From Bacteroidales bacterium (GTDB lineage Bacteria; Bacteroidota; Bacteroidia; Bacteroidales; UBA932), in assembly GCA_017453565.1 (NCBI GenBank), contig JAFTEQ010000018.1, positions 1 to 54,707 of the forward strand: DNA of 54,707 nt. Direction: 5' to 3'. The position numbers and the translations under genes are program-made. Below, piece after piece: positions 35,701 through 43,099 of the stretch (the first letter of the stretch is position 1; each line of letters opens with the position of its first letter). The notes below the pieces were generated by a model. It saw only the letters and a program-made list of their open reading frames with translations. It did not search any database and was not told the origin of the DNA.

Positions 35701-35835
35701 GAAAACGTCTGGGGCGCCTGGCTGCTCACGCTTTCCAACGGGAAGGAGCGCTTCCGCGTAAAGGCTTCCGACTATGCCTCGTCGGGCGACGAGGAGCTAC
35801 CCCGTGGCGCAAACGCCTTTTCAGTGTTTTTCTAG
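32740..35835 (+). CDS. Lipoprotein fusion of a PL38/alginate-lyase-like domain and a GH127-type beta-L-arabinofuranosidase
   Basis: 1031 residues, signal MKHNCLSIAVAVVLTAILPSCKQ (Cys21 lipidated). Residues about 40-405 match the alginate_lyase/PL38 alpha-toroid: DYWWPNPDDPDGPYIRRDGESNPE, NNHGTWWYAQAASFALLTGD, and FPLELSRTKPYFYSIFQLKAL. From about 412 the GH127 fold begins (FQQRIFSDFARNT ... FWGKLMIGASRVAQ ... QDADGYLGTY). The GH127 zinc-thiolate site is complete: SEPC supplies Glu724 and Cys726, HCC supplies Cys794 (nucleophile) and Cys795. The enzyme could cut an acidic backbone and trim arabinofuranose from it. Starts 4 nt after pheS; its last 15 nt overlap the convergent GH105 gene. Confidence 0.82.
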   Translation: MKHNCLSIAVAVVLTAILPSCKQGFSRARLEAPLRETVLATAEADLGRAPVTVTAFRCERSCGGPHDFYSEGDYWWPNPDDPDGPYIRRDGESNPENFSEHRRAMFELSRMTGNFASAWILTGDGRYAAAAERHLRAWFMDPETRMNPSLLYAQAIKGVVTGRGIGIIDTIHLIEVAQAALRLGEAGAISGECLEACRSWFRDYLEWMDTHPYGVKERNAQNNHGTWWYAQAASFALLTGDEAMLERCRVAYKERFLPESMAPDGSFPLELSRTKPYFYSIFQLKALALLCHILSTPDDDLWAYTTPDGKCMRKGLDYMLPYIIDKESWPHQRDVSHWEGWPVAVPAYVLAWAHWGDERYYKAWAPFDHFSPDEEIQRATAVRNPLIWLPLSSLELWTPVSNAVQDRMQEPKLADVRLEGAVGKKMDTFFQQRIFSDFARNTVMQEAEEAFKNRVDDVVRAPIGYWQGEFWGKLMIGASRVAQYKNDPGFTRYVREEAHRLLCYQDADGYLGTYADKAYVTAPDLQKARETMGWDCDWCWNLWCRKYTMWGLLMAYEATGDRSLVTAAARSMDQEISMLDSLGLKLWQTGTPHFAGLPSCSVLKPLLQLYRYTGYRRYLSLAREIVAHWDSPDGACPNLIANAFSGRPVSDWYPNPFSWAKAYEMMSCLDGLLEYYRVTGEERPLEAVERIQELLWTHERNPLQSVGYNDQFGGGATHINGISEPCDAIHWMRLNHDLFLITGNPHYVDVMELTFFNAFLAGVFRDGKWGARGVRTEGRHLVAHNQALMEHSHCCVNNIPRGFMDVAQTLVSRDAEGTVYINWYSDSRSAIDGVRVQVTGNYPVGGEVAVQVETSAPLKVRLRVPAWAAGGRMTVDGVAAQPGWFETSIGGPHCFRIHFDLTPIVANSDKPAVERYAADDKRITKWNSNGNDADITALTRSTPMAQVFRGPLLLAKCKRVGDSEAEIFTKKSINRQGYTCTADALDNENVWGAWLLTLSNGKERFRVKASDYASSGDEELPRGANAFSVFF

Positions 35836-37851
35836 GTCCTGGCGGGACGTATAGAAAGCTTCCAGCGATACCCAGTCGGAGGCCTCGTAGCTTTTCTCCC
35901 AACTCTTGAGGGTGCCGTGTTGCTGGCCGCTGTTCTGCTGGAAGCCGTAGCTGGCACCCACGTAGTAAACGACGGGCTCGCCACTGCGGACGCGCAGGAG
36001 CAGCAGATGGTTGGGGCCGTCCTGGGCAGAGCCCGCAACGTCCCGGGGCCGGGCCACCACGGCTTCTCCGAAATCGCTTTCGTAGAGTGGCAGCTTCTGC
36101 CGTGTACCTGCCCCCACGGGTGTCTGGTGGGCAATCTGCTCAAAACTGAAGAGTTTACCGGCATCCTCGGAGCACTTCACTTCTTCTGATCCAAAGCACT
36201 GCAGCCCCACGGCAAGGACGGCGTCTTTGCCGGAGGCGGTAGTGAGGGTATGGGTGACCCGGTAGAAGGATGTCTCGTTGACCATCTCAATTCGCTTGGT
36301 CTCGGTATAGGTCTCGCCGTCGGCCTCGAAAGGCGGGTAACTAAGGGTGAAATCTACACGGAGGGGGCCGTCGGAGGCAATCTCGCAGCGCTCGTAGGCC
36401 ACGCCATGAAGGAGACGCGCTCCGTTCCAGACTCCGCTGCCACCGCAGCCGCGGCCCTGGCCCATCACATACCAGTCGCTGCCTTCGCCGCGGTCTATGT
36501 GGTAGTCCACGCCCTGCTTTTCGCCCGCATACCACTTGTCTATAATGGAATAATCCACGGTCTTGGTCCATACGTCCACGCCGCCGGCGAGGGGATGTTC
36601 CCCTCGCTGCGAATGCACTCGGAAGGCAATCCGGTCGTTCTCCCAGGCCACATCATCTCCGCTCTCGGAAACGATGCGCGCATAAGCCCTGGGCCGGTCT
36701 GGGTCGTTTGCCCAGCCAAGGGGAGCGGGAAGTTTAACCTTCTTGTATCCCAGACGGATGGCCTGAGCCAGGGCCAGCACCGCCGGCCCGAAGGAATGAT
36801 TCTCATTGTAGTACCAGTGCTTGGCTTCAAAGTCGGCGATGGTGCCCTTTACCGGCACGCAGCACCCCATGCAGGTGTGCCCCACGCTACCGTCGGGGTC
36901 TATATAGCCGAGGAGCCCCACAAGGCCCTTTTCAAAGAAGGGAAGATAGTCTTTTTTGTCCAGCACGCCCGATTCGATGGCGGCGCCCAGGCCAGCCAGC
37001 AGCTGCGCCGAGCCGGAGGTCTCCACAAAACTCCCCGGGTTGGACATCTCCTGGTGCCACATGCCGTTCCCGTCCTGCACGCGGCAGATGGCGGAGTAGA
37101 AGCGCCTGCTCTCGGAAACAATCTCGTCCCAATATTTCCCGTCATGCGGATAATCGCGCAGAAGGGCCCCCAGCGCCATACTCATCCAGCCGTTGCCGCG
37201 GCTCCAGTGGTCTTCGGAAATCTCGCGCTCGGGCAGGGAATTGGGATGGCGGAAACCCTGGTGATAGAGGTCGTTGGACGCGTCGTGGAGGATGCGGCAC
37301 ATGGCCAGCGCCTCGTGGGCGGCGTAGTCGATGTACTCCTGATTCCCCTCCAGCAGACCCGAGTAGAGGAAGAAGGGAGAGACCGTAAAAGCGATGTCAA
37401 TCCAGAAAGCGTCGTTGGGCGCCCACGCCTTGCCGTGGCCGGTCATGATGTTCGTGGTCACGGTGCGAGGCTGCTCCCGCCACATCCTGGCGGCGCAATC
37501 GCGGGTGGCCTGGACATACTGTTCGCGGCCTTTCCAGGCAAGCATCGCAGTGGCTTGTCCGCCAATCTCGTAATCGATGAAGTTGGCATATAGGGGCTCC
37601 TGGAACTCGCCGTTCACAAACAGGTCAAGGATGTCCGTGACCCGTTTCAGGTCGTCGGCCCTGCCCGTGGCAACGGCCAGGTCGGCCATGCCGTGGTAGA
37701 GGCAGGTTCCCATATAATTGCCCAGGTCGGTCTTGGAAAGCCCTTTGTCTGCAACCTTCACGGCCACTTCGTGCAGGTCGGCCTGCGGGACCTGGACGCA
37801 AGCGGCCAGCATGAGGCTGGCCGCTGCAATTAGGATGTTTCTGATGATCAT
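35821..37851 (-). CDS. GH105 unsaturated uronyl hydrolase with C-terminal DUF4861, lipoprotein (paralogue 2)
   Basis: 676 residues with lipoprotein signal MIIRNILIAAASLMLAACVQ (Cys18). Residues about 25-370 form the (alpha/alpha)6 GH105 barrel, with FWIDIAFTV (Asp152, probable catalytic) and HWSRGNGWMSMALGALL (216-222). Residues about 390-670 are DUF4861, a mutarotase-like beta-sandwich (LGWANDPDRPRAYARIVSE; ESGDDVAWENDRIAFRVHS). GH105 enzymes hydrate the 4,5-unsaturated uronyl end left by lyases, which fits the facing lyase fusion gene. Starts 3 nt after its paralogue upstream. Confidence 0.85.
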   Translation of the reverse strand: MIIRNILIAAASLMLAACVQVPQADLHEVAVKVADKGLSKTDLGNYMGTCLYHGMADLAVATGRADDLKRVTDILDLFVNGEFQEPLYANFIDYEIGGQATAMLAWKGREQYVQATRDCAARMWREQPRTVTTNIMTGHGKAWAPNDAFWIDIAFTVSPFFLYSGLLEGNQEYIDYAAHEALAMCRILHDASNDLYHQGFRHPNSLPEREISEDHWSRGNGWMSMALGALLRDYPHDGKYWDEIVSESRRFYSAICRVQDGNGMWHQEMSNPGSFVETSGSAQLLAGLGAAIESGVLDKKDYLPFFEKGLVGLLGYIDPDGSVGHTCMGCCVPVKGTIADFEAKHWYYNENHSFGPAVLALAQAIRLGYKKVKLPAPLGWANDPDRPRAYARIVSESGDDVAWENDRIAFRVHSQRGEHPLAGGVDVWTKTVDYSIIDKWYAGEKQGVDYHIDRGEGSDWYVMGQGRGCGGSGVWNGARLLHGVAYERCEIASDGPLRVDFTLSYPPFEADGETYTETKRIEMVNETSFYRVTHTLTTASGKDAVLAVGLQCFGSEEVKCSEDAGKLFSFEQIAHQTPVGAGTRQKLPLYESDFGEAVVARPRDVAGSAQDGPNHLLLLRVRSGEPVVYYVGASYGFQQNSGQQHGTLKSWEKSYEASDWVSLEAFYTSRQDLEKH

Positions 37852-37854
37852 AGG

Positions 37855-39867
37855 TTAACGGGATGCGTAGTGCGCTTCCTGAGCGGCGAAACTGTTGTTT
37901 TCGTAGTCGGCTTTCCACTGTGTGTGGTTGCCGGCGAGTTTGCCGCTGTTCTGCTGGAAGCCGTAGCTGGCACCTACATAATAAGTGACGGGCTGACCGC
38001 TCTTGACTTTGAGCAGCATCAACTGGTTGGGGCCATCCTGCGCAATGCCGGCGACCGTGGCCGGGTCGGCCAGGATACCGGAACCGAACTGGGTCTCGTA
38101 GTTGGGCTGTTTCGCGTTCACGCCGATACCCAGGGGCTTGTCGTAGGTGAAGACGTCGAAGGTGTAGAGCTTGCCTTCCTCGGCGGAAGCTTTCACGCTG
38201 CCTTCTCCGATGGTCTGGATACCCACGGCCAGGATGACGTCGTTGCCGGAGGCGCTGGTGACGGTCTCGGTGACCTTGTAGAATGAGGTCTCATTCACCA
38301 TCTCGATGCGCTTCACCTCCGTGATGGCGTCGCCGTTCACGTCGAAGGGCTTGTAGCTGAGCGTGAAGTCGATGTGCTTGGGGCCGTTGTTGGCGATCTC
38401 GCATTTGTCGTAGACTTCACCCCAGACCAGCTTCTCGCCGTCCCAGATGCCGGTGCCGCCCGTTCCACGGCCGTTGCCGATCACATACCAGTCACAGCCC
38501 TCACCGTGGTCCACGTGATAGCTGATCTTGTTGTTGTTGTTCTCGTACCATTTGTCGATGATGGAGTAGTCGACGCTCTTGGGCCACACGTCCACGCCGT
38601 TGGCAGCCTTGTTGGCCACTTCCTGCGAGTAGACGCGGAAAGCGATGCGGTCGTTTTCCCAGGCCACGTCGCTCTTGCGCTCGGTAGCGATCTTCACATA
38701 GGCGCGGGGACGGTCGGGATCGTTGGCCCAGCCCATGGGGGCGGGGAGGCTGACCTTCTTGTAGCCGAGGCGCAGGGCCTGTGCGAGGGCAAGCACCTGC
38801 GGGCCGAACGAGTGGTTCTCGTTGTAGTACCAGTGACGGATCTCGAAGTCCTTCTTCAGGCCCTTGTTGGGAGCGAGGTTACCCATGCAGGTGTGTCCCA
38901 CGCAGCCGTCCGGGTCGATGTAGCTGAGGATGCCGCGGAGTCCTTTCTCGAAATAGGGGAGGTATTCCTTCTTGTCGAGCACACCCGCCTCGATGGCGGC
39001 GCCGACACCGGCGAGCACCAGGGCCGAGCCGGACATCTCCACATAACTCTCAGGATTGGACATCTCCTGGTGCCAGAGGCCGTTTTCGTCCTGGATGCGG
39101 CAGACGGCGGTGTAGAAACGCCGGCTTTCGGCAACGATGCGGTCCCAGTACTGGCCATCGTGGGGATAGTCGCGCAGCAGGGCGCTCAGCGCCATGCTCA
39201 TCCAACCGTTCCCACGGCTCCAGTTGTCCTCGGAGATGGGCATGTCGGGCCATCCGCCGGGATAGTTGTAGGCCTGGTGGTAGAGGTCGTTGGAGGCATC
39301 ATGCAGACGGTCGCAGATGGTGAGGGCCAGGTAGGCGGAGTAGTCGATGTATTCCTGGTTGTTCTCAAGCAGACCCGCATAGAGGTAGAACGGGGTCACG
39401 GTCATGGCGAGGTCGATCCAATAGCCGTCGTGCGGGAGCCACCATTTGGCGGTGTAGCCGGTCATCACGTTGTCGGAGGTGCGGGGCTGTTCCGTCCACA
39501 TATAGGCGGCACATTTCTTGGCACCGTTCACCAGCGACTCCTGTCCCTTCCACGCAAGCAGGGAAGTGGCCACGCCGCCCACCTCATAGTCGAGGAAATT
39601 GCGGAACTGCCAGCCTTCGTATTTGCCGTCCGCCATTACCTGGATGACGTCGACGACCCGTTTCATGTCGGCCGGATCGCCCGTATAGAGGGCCAGTTCA
39701 GCCATGCCGTGGTAGAGCACGCTGGCGGGATAATGCCCGTGGTCGATGCGGGCCAGGCCCTGCTCACTCACGTTGCGGGCAACCTTCACGAGGTCTACCG
39801 TGTTCTTGGAGGCGCATGCCACGAGCATAAGGCCGGCGGCTGCGCAGAGAAGTGTTTTGAGTCTCAT
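37855..39867 (-). CDS. GH105 unsaturated uronyl hydrolase with C-terminal DUF4861, lipoprotein (paralogue 1)
   Basis: 670 residues, signal MRLKTLLCAAAGLMLVACAS (Cys18). It is collinear with its downstream paralogue: Asp152 in YWIDLAMTV and NWSRGNGWMSM at the same residue numbers, with the same GH105-DUF4861 order. Roughly half the residues look identical by eye, so the pair arose by tandem duplication followed by real divergence, suggesting different linkages or uronates. Transcribed from a -7 box at 39913-39920. Confidence 0.85.
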   Translation of the reverse strand: MRLKTLLCAAAGLMLVACASKNTVDLVKVARNVSEQGLARIDHGHYPASVLYHGMAELALYTGDPADMKRVVDVIQVMADGKYEGWQFRNFLDYEVGGVATSLLAWKGQESLVNGAKKCAAYMWTEQPRTSDNVMTGYTAKWWLPHDGYWIDLAMTVTPFYLYAGLLENNQEYIDYSAYLALTICDRLHDASNDLYHQAYNYPGGWPDMPISEDNWSRGNGWMSMALSALLRDYPHDGQYWDRIVAESRRFYTAVCRIQDENGLWHQEMSNPESYVEMSGSALVLAGVGAAIEAGVLDKKEYLPYFEKGLRGILSYIDPDGCVGHTCMGNLAPNKGLKKDFEIRHWYYNENHSFGPQVLALAQALRLGYKKVSLPAPMGWANDPDRPRAYVKIATERKSDVAWENDRIAFRVYSQEVANKAANGVDVWPKSVDYSIIDKWYENNNNKISYHVDHGEGCDWYVIGNGRGTGGTGIWDGEKLVWGEVYDKCEIANNGPKHIDFTLSYKPFDVNGDAITEVKRIEMVNETSFYKVTETVTSASGNDVILAVGIQTIGEGSVKASAEEGKLYTFDVFTYDKPLGIGVNAKQPNYETQFGSGILADPATVAGIAQDGPNQLMLLKVKSGQPVTYYVGASYGFQQNSGKLAGNHTQWKADYENNSFAAQEAHYASR

Positions 39868-39912
39868 TGTAGGATTATTGGTTATTGTTAATCTTTTTCT
39901 ATGAACAGCCGT

Positions 39913-39920
39913 CAAAGTTA
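39913..39920 (-). promoter_or_regulatory. -7 box for the GH105-DUF4861 pair
   Basis: CAAAGTTA reads TAACTTTG on the minus strand, 45 nt before ATG 39867. Confidence 0.5.
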
Positions 39921-39947
39921 AGTATTTTGTTTGACTAAAAAAAGAAG

Positions 39948-39955
39948 TACATTTG
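39948..39955 (+). promoter_or_regulatory. -7 box for the MG2-like protein gene
   Basis: TACATTTG (TAnnTTTG), 22 nt before ATG 39978. Confidence 0.55.
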
Positions 39956-39977
39956 CAGACCACATTATTCCGCTGCC

Positions 39978-42398
39978 ATGTTTTTACGCAGACCGTTTAC
40001 AGGAATAGCCGTCCTTCCGGCGCTCCTTCTTCTTGCAACAGCGCAACCGGGGCTCCGCGCCGCCAGCCCGGCCGTCGACTCCCTTTGTTCCCGCTTCGGC
40101 GTGTATGCCTCCTGGTGCACCCCCGAAAAAGTATACCTCCATATAGACCGCACCTGCTACACGGCCGGAGAGACCATCTGGTTCATGGGCTGGGTGCAGG
40201 ACGCCAATGAGAACACCTCCCTCCCGCGCAGCCAGTTCCTCTACGCGGAACTGCTCAACGAAAAAGGAGACGCGGTCACCCGCGTGAAGGTCAAGCGTGG
40301 CCAAACCGGCTTCCCCGGTGCCATCGAGCTTTCTTCCGACCTCAAGACCGGCGACTACACCCTGCGCGGCTACACCCGCTGGCAGCTCAACGGACAGGCC
40401 GAGTACCTCTTCAACGAGAAGATCCATATCATTGGCAGCGATGCCAAAGCAGGCGGGACCGCTGCCGCATCGGGGCAGCTCGAAGAACTCAGCTTCTGGC
40501 CGGAGAGCGGACGCTATTTCCCCAGCCACAAGGCCGTTATCGGCTTCAAGGCCCTCGATAAGCAGGGCCGCAGCATCGATTTCAACGGCACCCTCGTCTC
40601 GGAAGATGGGGCCGAGGAAATCCCTGTTTCCACCATCCACGACGGCATGGGCATCATTTCCTTCATCCCCAGGCCTGTCATGCGTTACAGCGTCGTGGAT
40701 GCGAGTGGCCGGCGCTGGTCCCTCCCCCGGCCGGCGAACGACGGAGCCGTCATCCAACTGCAGCAGCGCGGAGAACGTTTCTACATCTCGGCGGTGGGCC
40801 TTGGCGACGGAGACGCGAGCCTGCTGGTGCGCGACCTCTGCGAACTGCGCCCGCTCGCCAACCTGCCCCTCAACGGCAACCAGAAGAGCCTGGTGGTAGC
40901 CCGTTCCTCGTTCCGTCCCGGCATCAACCATCTGCTGGCGGTGGACGAAAAAGGGCGGATCCTGGCGGAACGCCTCTTCTATGTGGAAGATCCGCAGGCC
41001 CCCGTCTGCCAGTTGCAGATGCTGCGCTTTATGAACGACACGCGCACCCTCAGCCGGGGTGTCATCGCCCTGAAAGGGCCCGACGGCGCTGCGCTCAACG
41101 GCAACTGTTCCGTCTCGGTGGTACGCAGCTCCCTCAAAGACTGGCAGCAGGCCGACGGCATTACCTCCTACATGGGCCTGAGCAGCGAACTCCGCGGCCG
41201 CATCAACAACCCCTACTACTACTTCGATCCCGACGTGCCCGCGGCCGAACGCCGCATCGCCCTCGACGCCCTCATGATCATCCAGGGCTGGCGCTACTAC
41301 GACCTGGAGCAGATCCTCAACCCCAAGGGGGGCAGCTTCTCGCTCAAGCACGTGCGCGAGCAGTGGCAGGAAGTGCGGGGACGCATCTCCCGCAAGGGAT
41401 CGGGCAAGATGCCCAAGAAGTTCACCTTCACCTTCATGATTCCGCGCAAGAATGTCTATAATTCCCTGCACGTGAACGAGGCCAACCGCTTCGTCATAGA
41501 CAGCATCGACTTTCAGGAAGGGACGGAGTTCCTCATCAACATCGGCAAGTCGCGCCTCCTTTCCTCCTATCTCCCCACCTGGGACGGTGACATGCTGGCC
41601 AAGCCCTTCGTCTACAAACCGGCACCTGGCTTGGCGCGCAATGTCGACGTCCCCATCCCGCTCGATATCCCCGCATCGGACGACACCCTTTCGGCCGCCG
41701 TGGTAAGTGCAGAGAGTAAGCCTGTGGAAATCCTCACCTTCGGCAACGACTACACCTCCGACCTGAAGCGCTTCAGCGAACTCACCATCATCGAATACCT
41801 CACCATCAAGAAAGCCTATTTCAAATATGACGGTGAATACATGCTCAACCGCAGCCAGCGCATCCTTTCCAGTTTCGACAGCCTCGGGGAACTCGAAGAG
41901 GAATCGGCCGAACTGTTCGCGGGCGAGGAGGGGAGCCAGCAGAAAGGCCAGGTAAAACTGCTCGTCGACGAGCAGGAACAGCCCTGGTGGGCCTACGACA
42001 TGATCCAGCTCAACGAGATCAAGACGATCAGCGTCTCCACCGAGCCCGATCCCATCTATGGCGGAAGCGGCGGCATCGTGGCCATTACCCTCAAGGGCAT
42101 CGGGAAGCGCAGCAGCAAGGCGCGCAACCCCTCGCTTCTCTACTTCGTGCCGCTCGGATACCAGACGCCGCGCCGCTTCGAATCGCCGCGTTACGACCGC
42201 GGCTACACCAGCGTGGTGCCCGACAAGCGCAACACCGTGTGGTGGTCGCCCGAGGTTCAGGTGAGCGGAGGCCGTGCCGTCATCGAGTTCTGCAACACCG
42301 ACCAGCTCGACTTCCCCTTCTACGTACGCATCGAGGGCATAAGCGCCGACGGACGCCCCTTCTCGCGCCACTGCCGCATTGCACCCAAAGGATTATAG
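39978..42398 (+). CDS. Secreted MG2-like (alpha-2-macroglobulin-type) protein with a plug-like C-terminal segment
   Basis: 806 residues with a signal peptide (MFLRRPFTGIAVLPALLLLATAQPGLRA). The mature start EKVYLHIDRTCYTAGETIWFMGWVQDA is the MG2 opening found in large Bacteroidota envelope proteins, and TGDYTLRGYTRW continues it. Near residues 680-720, EIKTISVSTEPDPIYGGSGGIVAITLKG closely resembles the end of a TonB-receptor plug domain, but there is no 22-strand barrel after it. It may be a periplasmic or surface partner of a TonB transporter encoded elsewhere. Exact role unknown. Confidence 0.65.
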   Translation: MFLRRPFTGIAVLPALLLLATAQPGLRAASPAVDSLCSRFGVYASWCTPEKVYLHIDRTCYTAGETIWFMGWVQDANENTSLPRSQFLYAELLNEKGDAVTRVKVKRGQTGFPGAIELSSDLKTGDYTLRGYTRWQLNGQAEYLFNEKIHIIGSDAKAGGTAAASGQLEELSFWPESGRYFPSHKAVIGFKALDKQGRSIDFNGTLVSEDGAEEIPVSTIHDGMGIISFIPRPVMRYSVVDASGRRWSLPRPANDGAVIQLQQRGERFYISAVGLGDGDASLLVRDLCELRPLANLPLNGNQKSLVVARSSFRPGINHLLAVDEKGRILAERLFYVEDPQAPVCQLQMLRFMNDTRTLSRGVIALKGPDGAALNGNCSVSVVRSSLKDWQQADGITSYMGLSSELRGRINNPYYYFDPDVPAAERRIALDALMIIQGWRYYDLEQILNPKGGSFSLKHVREQWQEVRGRISRKGSGKMPKKFTFTFMIPRKNVYNSLHVNEANRFVIDSIDFQEGTEFLINIGKSRLLSSYLPTWDGDMLAKPFVYKPAPGLARNVDVPIPLDIPASDDTLSAAVVSAESKPVEILTFGNDYTSDLKRFSELTIIEYLTIKKAYFKYDGEYMLNRSQRILSSFDSLGELEEESAELFAGEEGSQQKGQVKLLVDEQEQPWWAYDMIQLNEIKTISVSTEPDPIYGGSGGIVAITLKGIGKRSSKARNPSLLYFVPLGYQTPRRFESPRYDRGYTSVVPDKRNTVWWSPEVQVSGGRAVIEFCNTDQLDFPFYVRIEGISADGRPFSRHCRIAPKGL

Positions 42399-42407
42399 GT
42401 CTGCGAT

Positions 42408-43076
42408 ATGAAAAGATTGTTCTTCGTCCTCCTCACGCTTCTGGCCGGACTGACCGTTTCGGCCCAGGACATCATCATCAAGAAAAGCGGGGCGTCCATC
42501 CGCGCCAAGGTACTTGAAGAGAGAGCCACCGAAGTGAGTTACAAGGCTTTCTCCAATCTCGACGGGCCTACGTACATCCTCCCCAAGTCGGAAATCTTTT
42601 CCATCACCTACGCGAATGGGCAGAAGTCGGAATTCGTCGAGGTGAAAGACCAGCCGGGCAGGCCCCTGGACGGTAAAATGAGGTACAATTTCTGGCGAGG
42701 CCGGCTGATGATCGACAAGACCATCGTCACCAAGGAAATCTCCCATCTGTATCTGTCCGAAGAGGCGGAAAAGACCTATCAGCGCGGCCACATCCTCCGG
42801 TCTGTCGGCGACGGAATGATCGCTTTCGGCGTGGGCTTCGCGCTTGAAGAGACCGCCAGCGCTCTGCTGCAGGAGGAAAGTCTCGGCAGCCGCAAACTGG
42901 CCTACTACATCGGCGGCGGGCTTGTCCTGTGCGGCCTCCCCCTGCATTTTGCCGGAATGAAACGGATCAACGCCGCCATCGCGGACTACAACGCCCGGCA
43001 CGGCTTCGCGGAGCTCCATCCGTCCCTCGACTTCGGCCTTCAGCCCCATGGCCTCGGCCTGGCGCTGAATTTCTAA
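42408..43076 (+). CDS. Hypothetical secreted/membrane protein
   Basis: 222 residues with signal peptide MKRLFFVLLTLLAGLTVSAQ. The segment DIIIKKSGASIRAKVLEERATEVSYKAFSNLDGPTYILPKSEIFSITYANG recalls a small beta-domain recurrent in Bacteroidota secreted proteins. Two hydrophobic stretches (GMIAFGVGFALEETASALL; LAYYIGGGLVLCGLPLHFAGM) may span a membrane. Function unknown. It lies 9 nt after the MG2-like gene and 23 nt before the GH5-like gene, in the same direction. Confidence 0.6.
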   Translation: MKRLFFVLLTLLAGLTVSAQDIIIKKSGASIRAKVLEERATEVSYKAFSNLDGPTYILPKSEIFSITYANGQKSEFVEVKDQPGRPLDGKMRYNFWRGRLMIDKTIVTKEISHLYLSEEAEKTYQRGHILRSVGDGMIAFGVGFALEETASALLQEESLGSRKLAYYIGGGLVLCGLPLHFAGMKRINAAIADYNARHGFAELHPSLDFGLQPHGLGLALNF

Positions 43077-43099
43077 AGCACGGCGGGCAAGTAATGCAT

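Noticed and set aside
39984-42371. 795-codon minus-strand frame opposite the MG2-like gene
   Set aside because: Antisense shadow caused by GC-rich codons; no signal peptide, no promoter and no recognisable domain.
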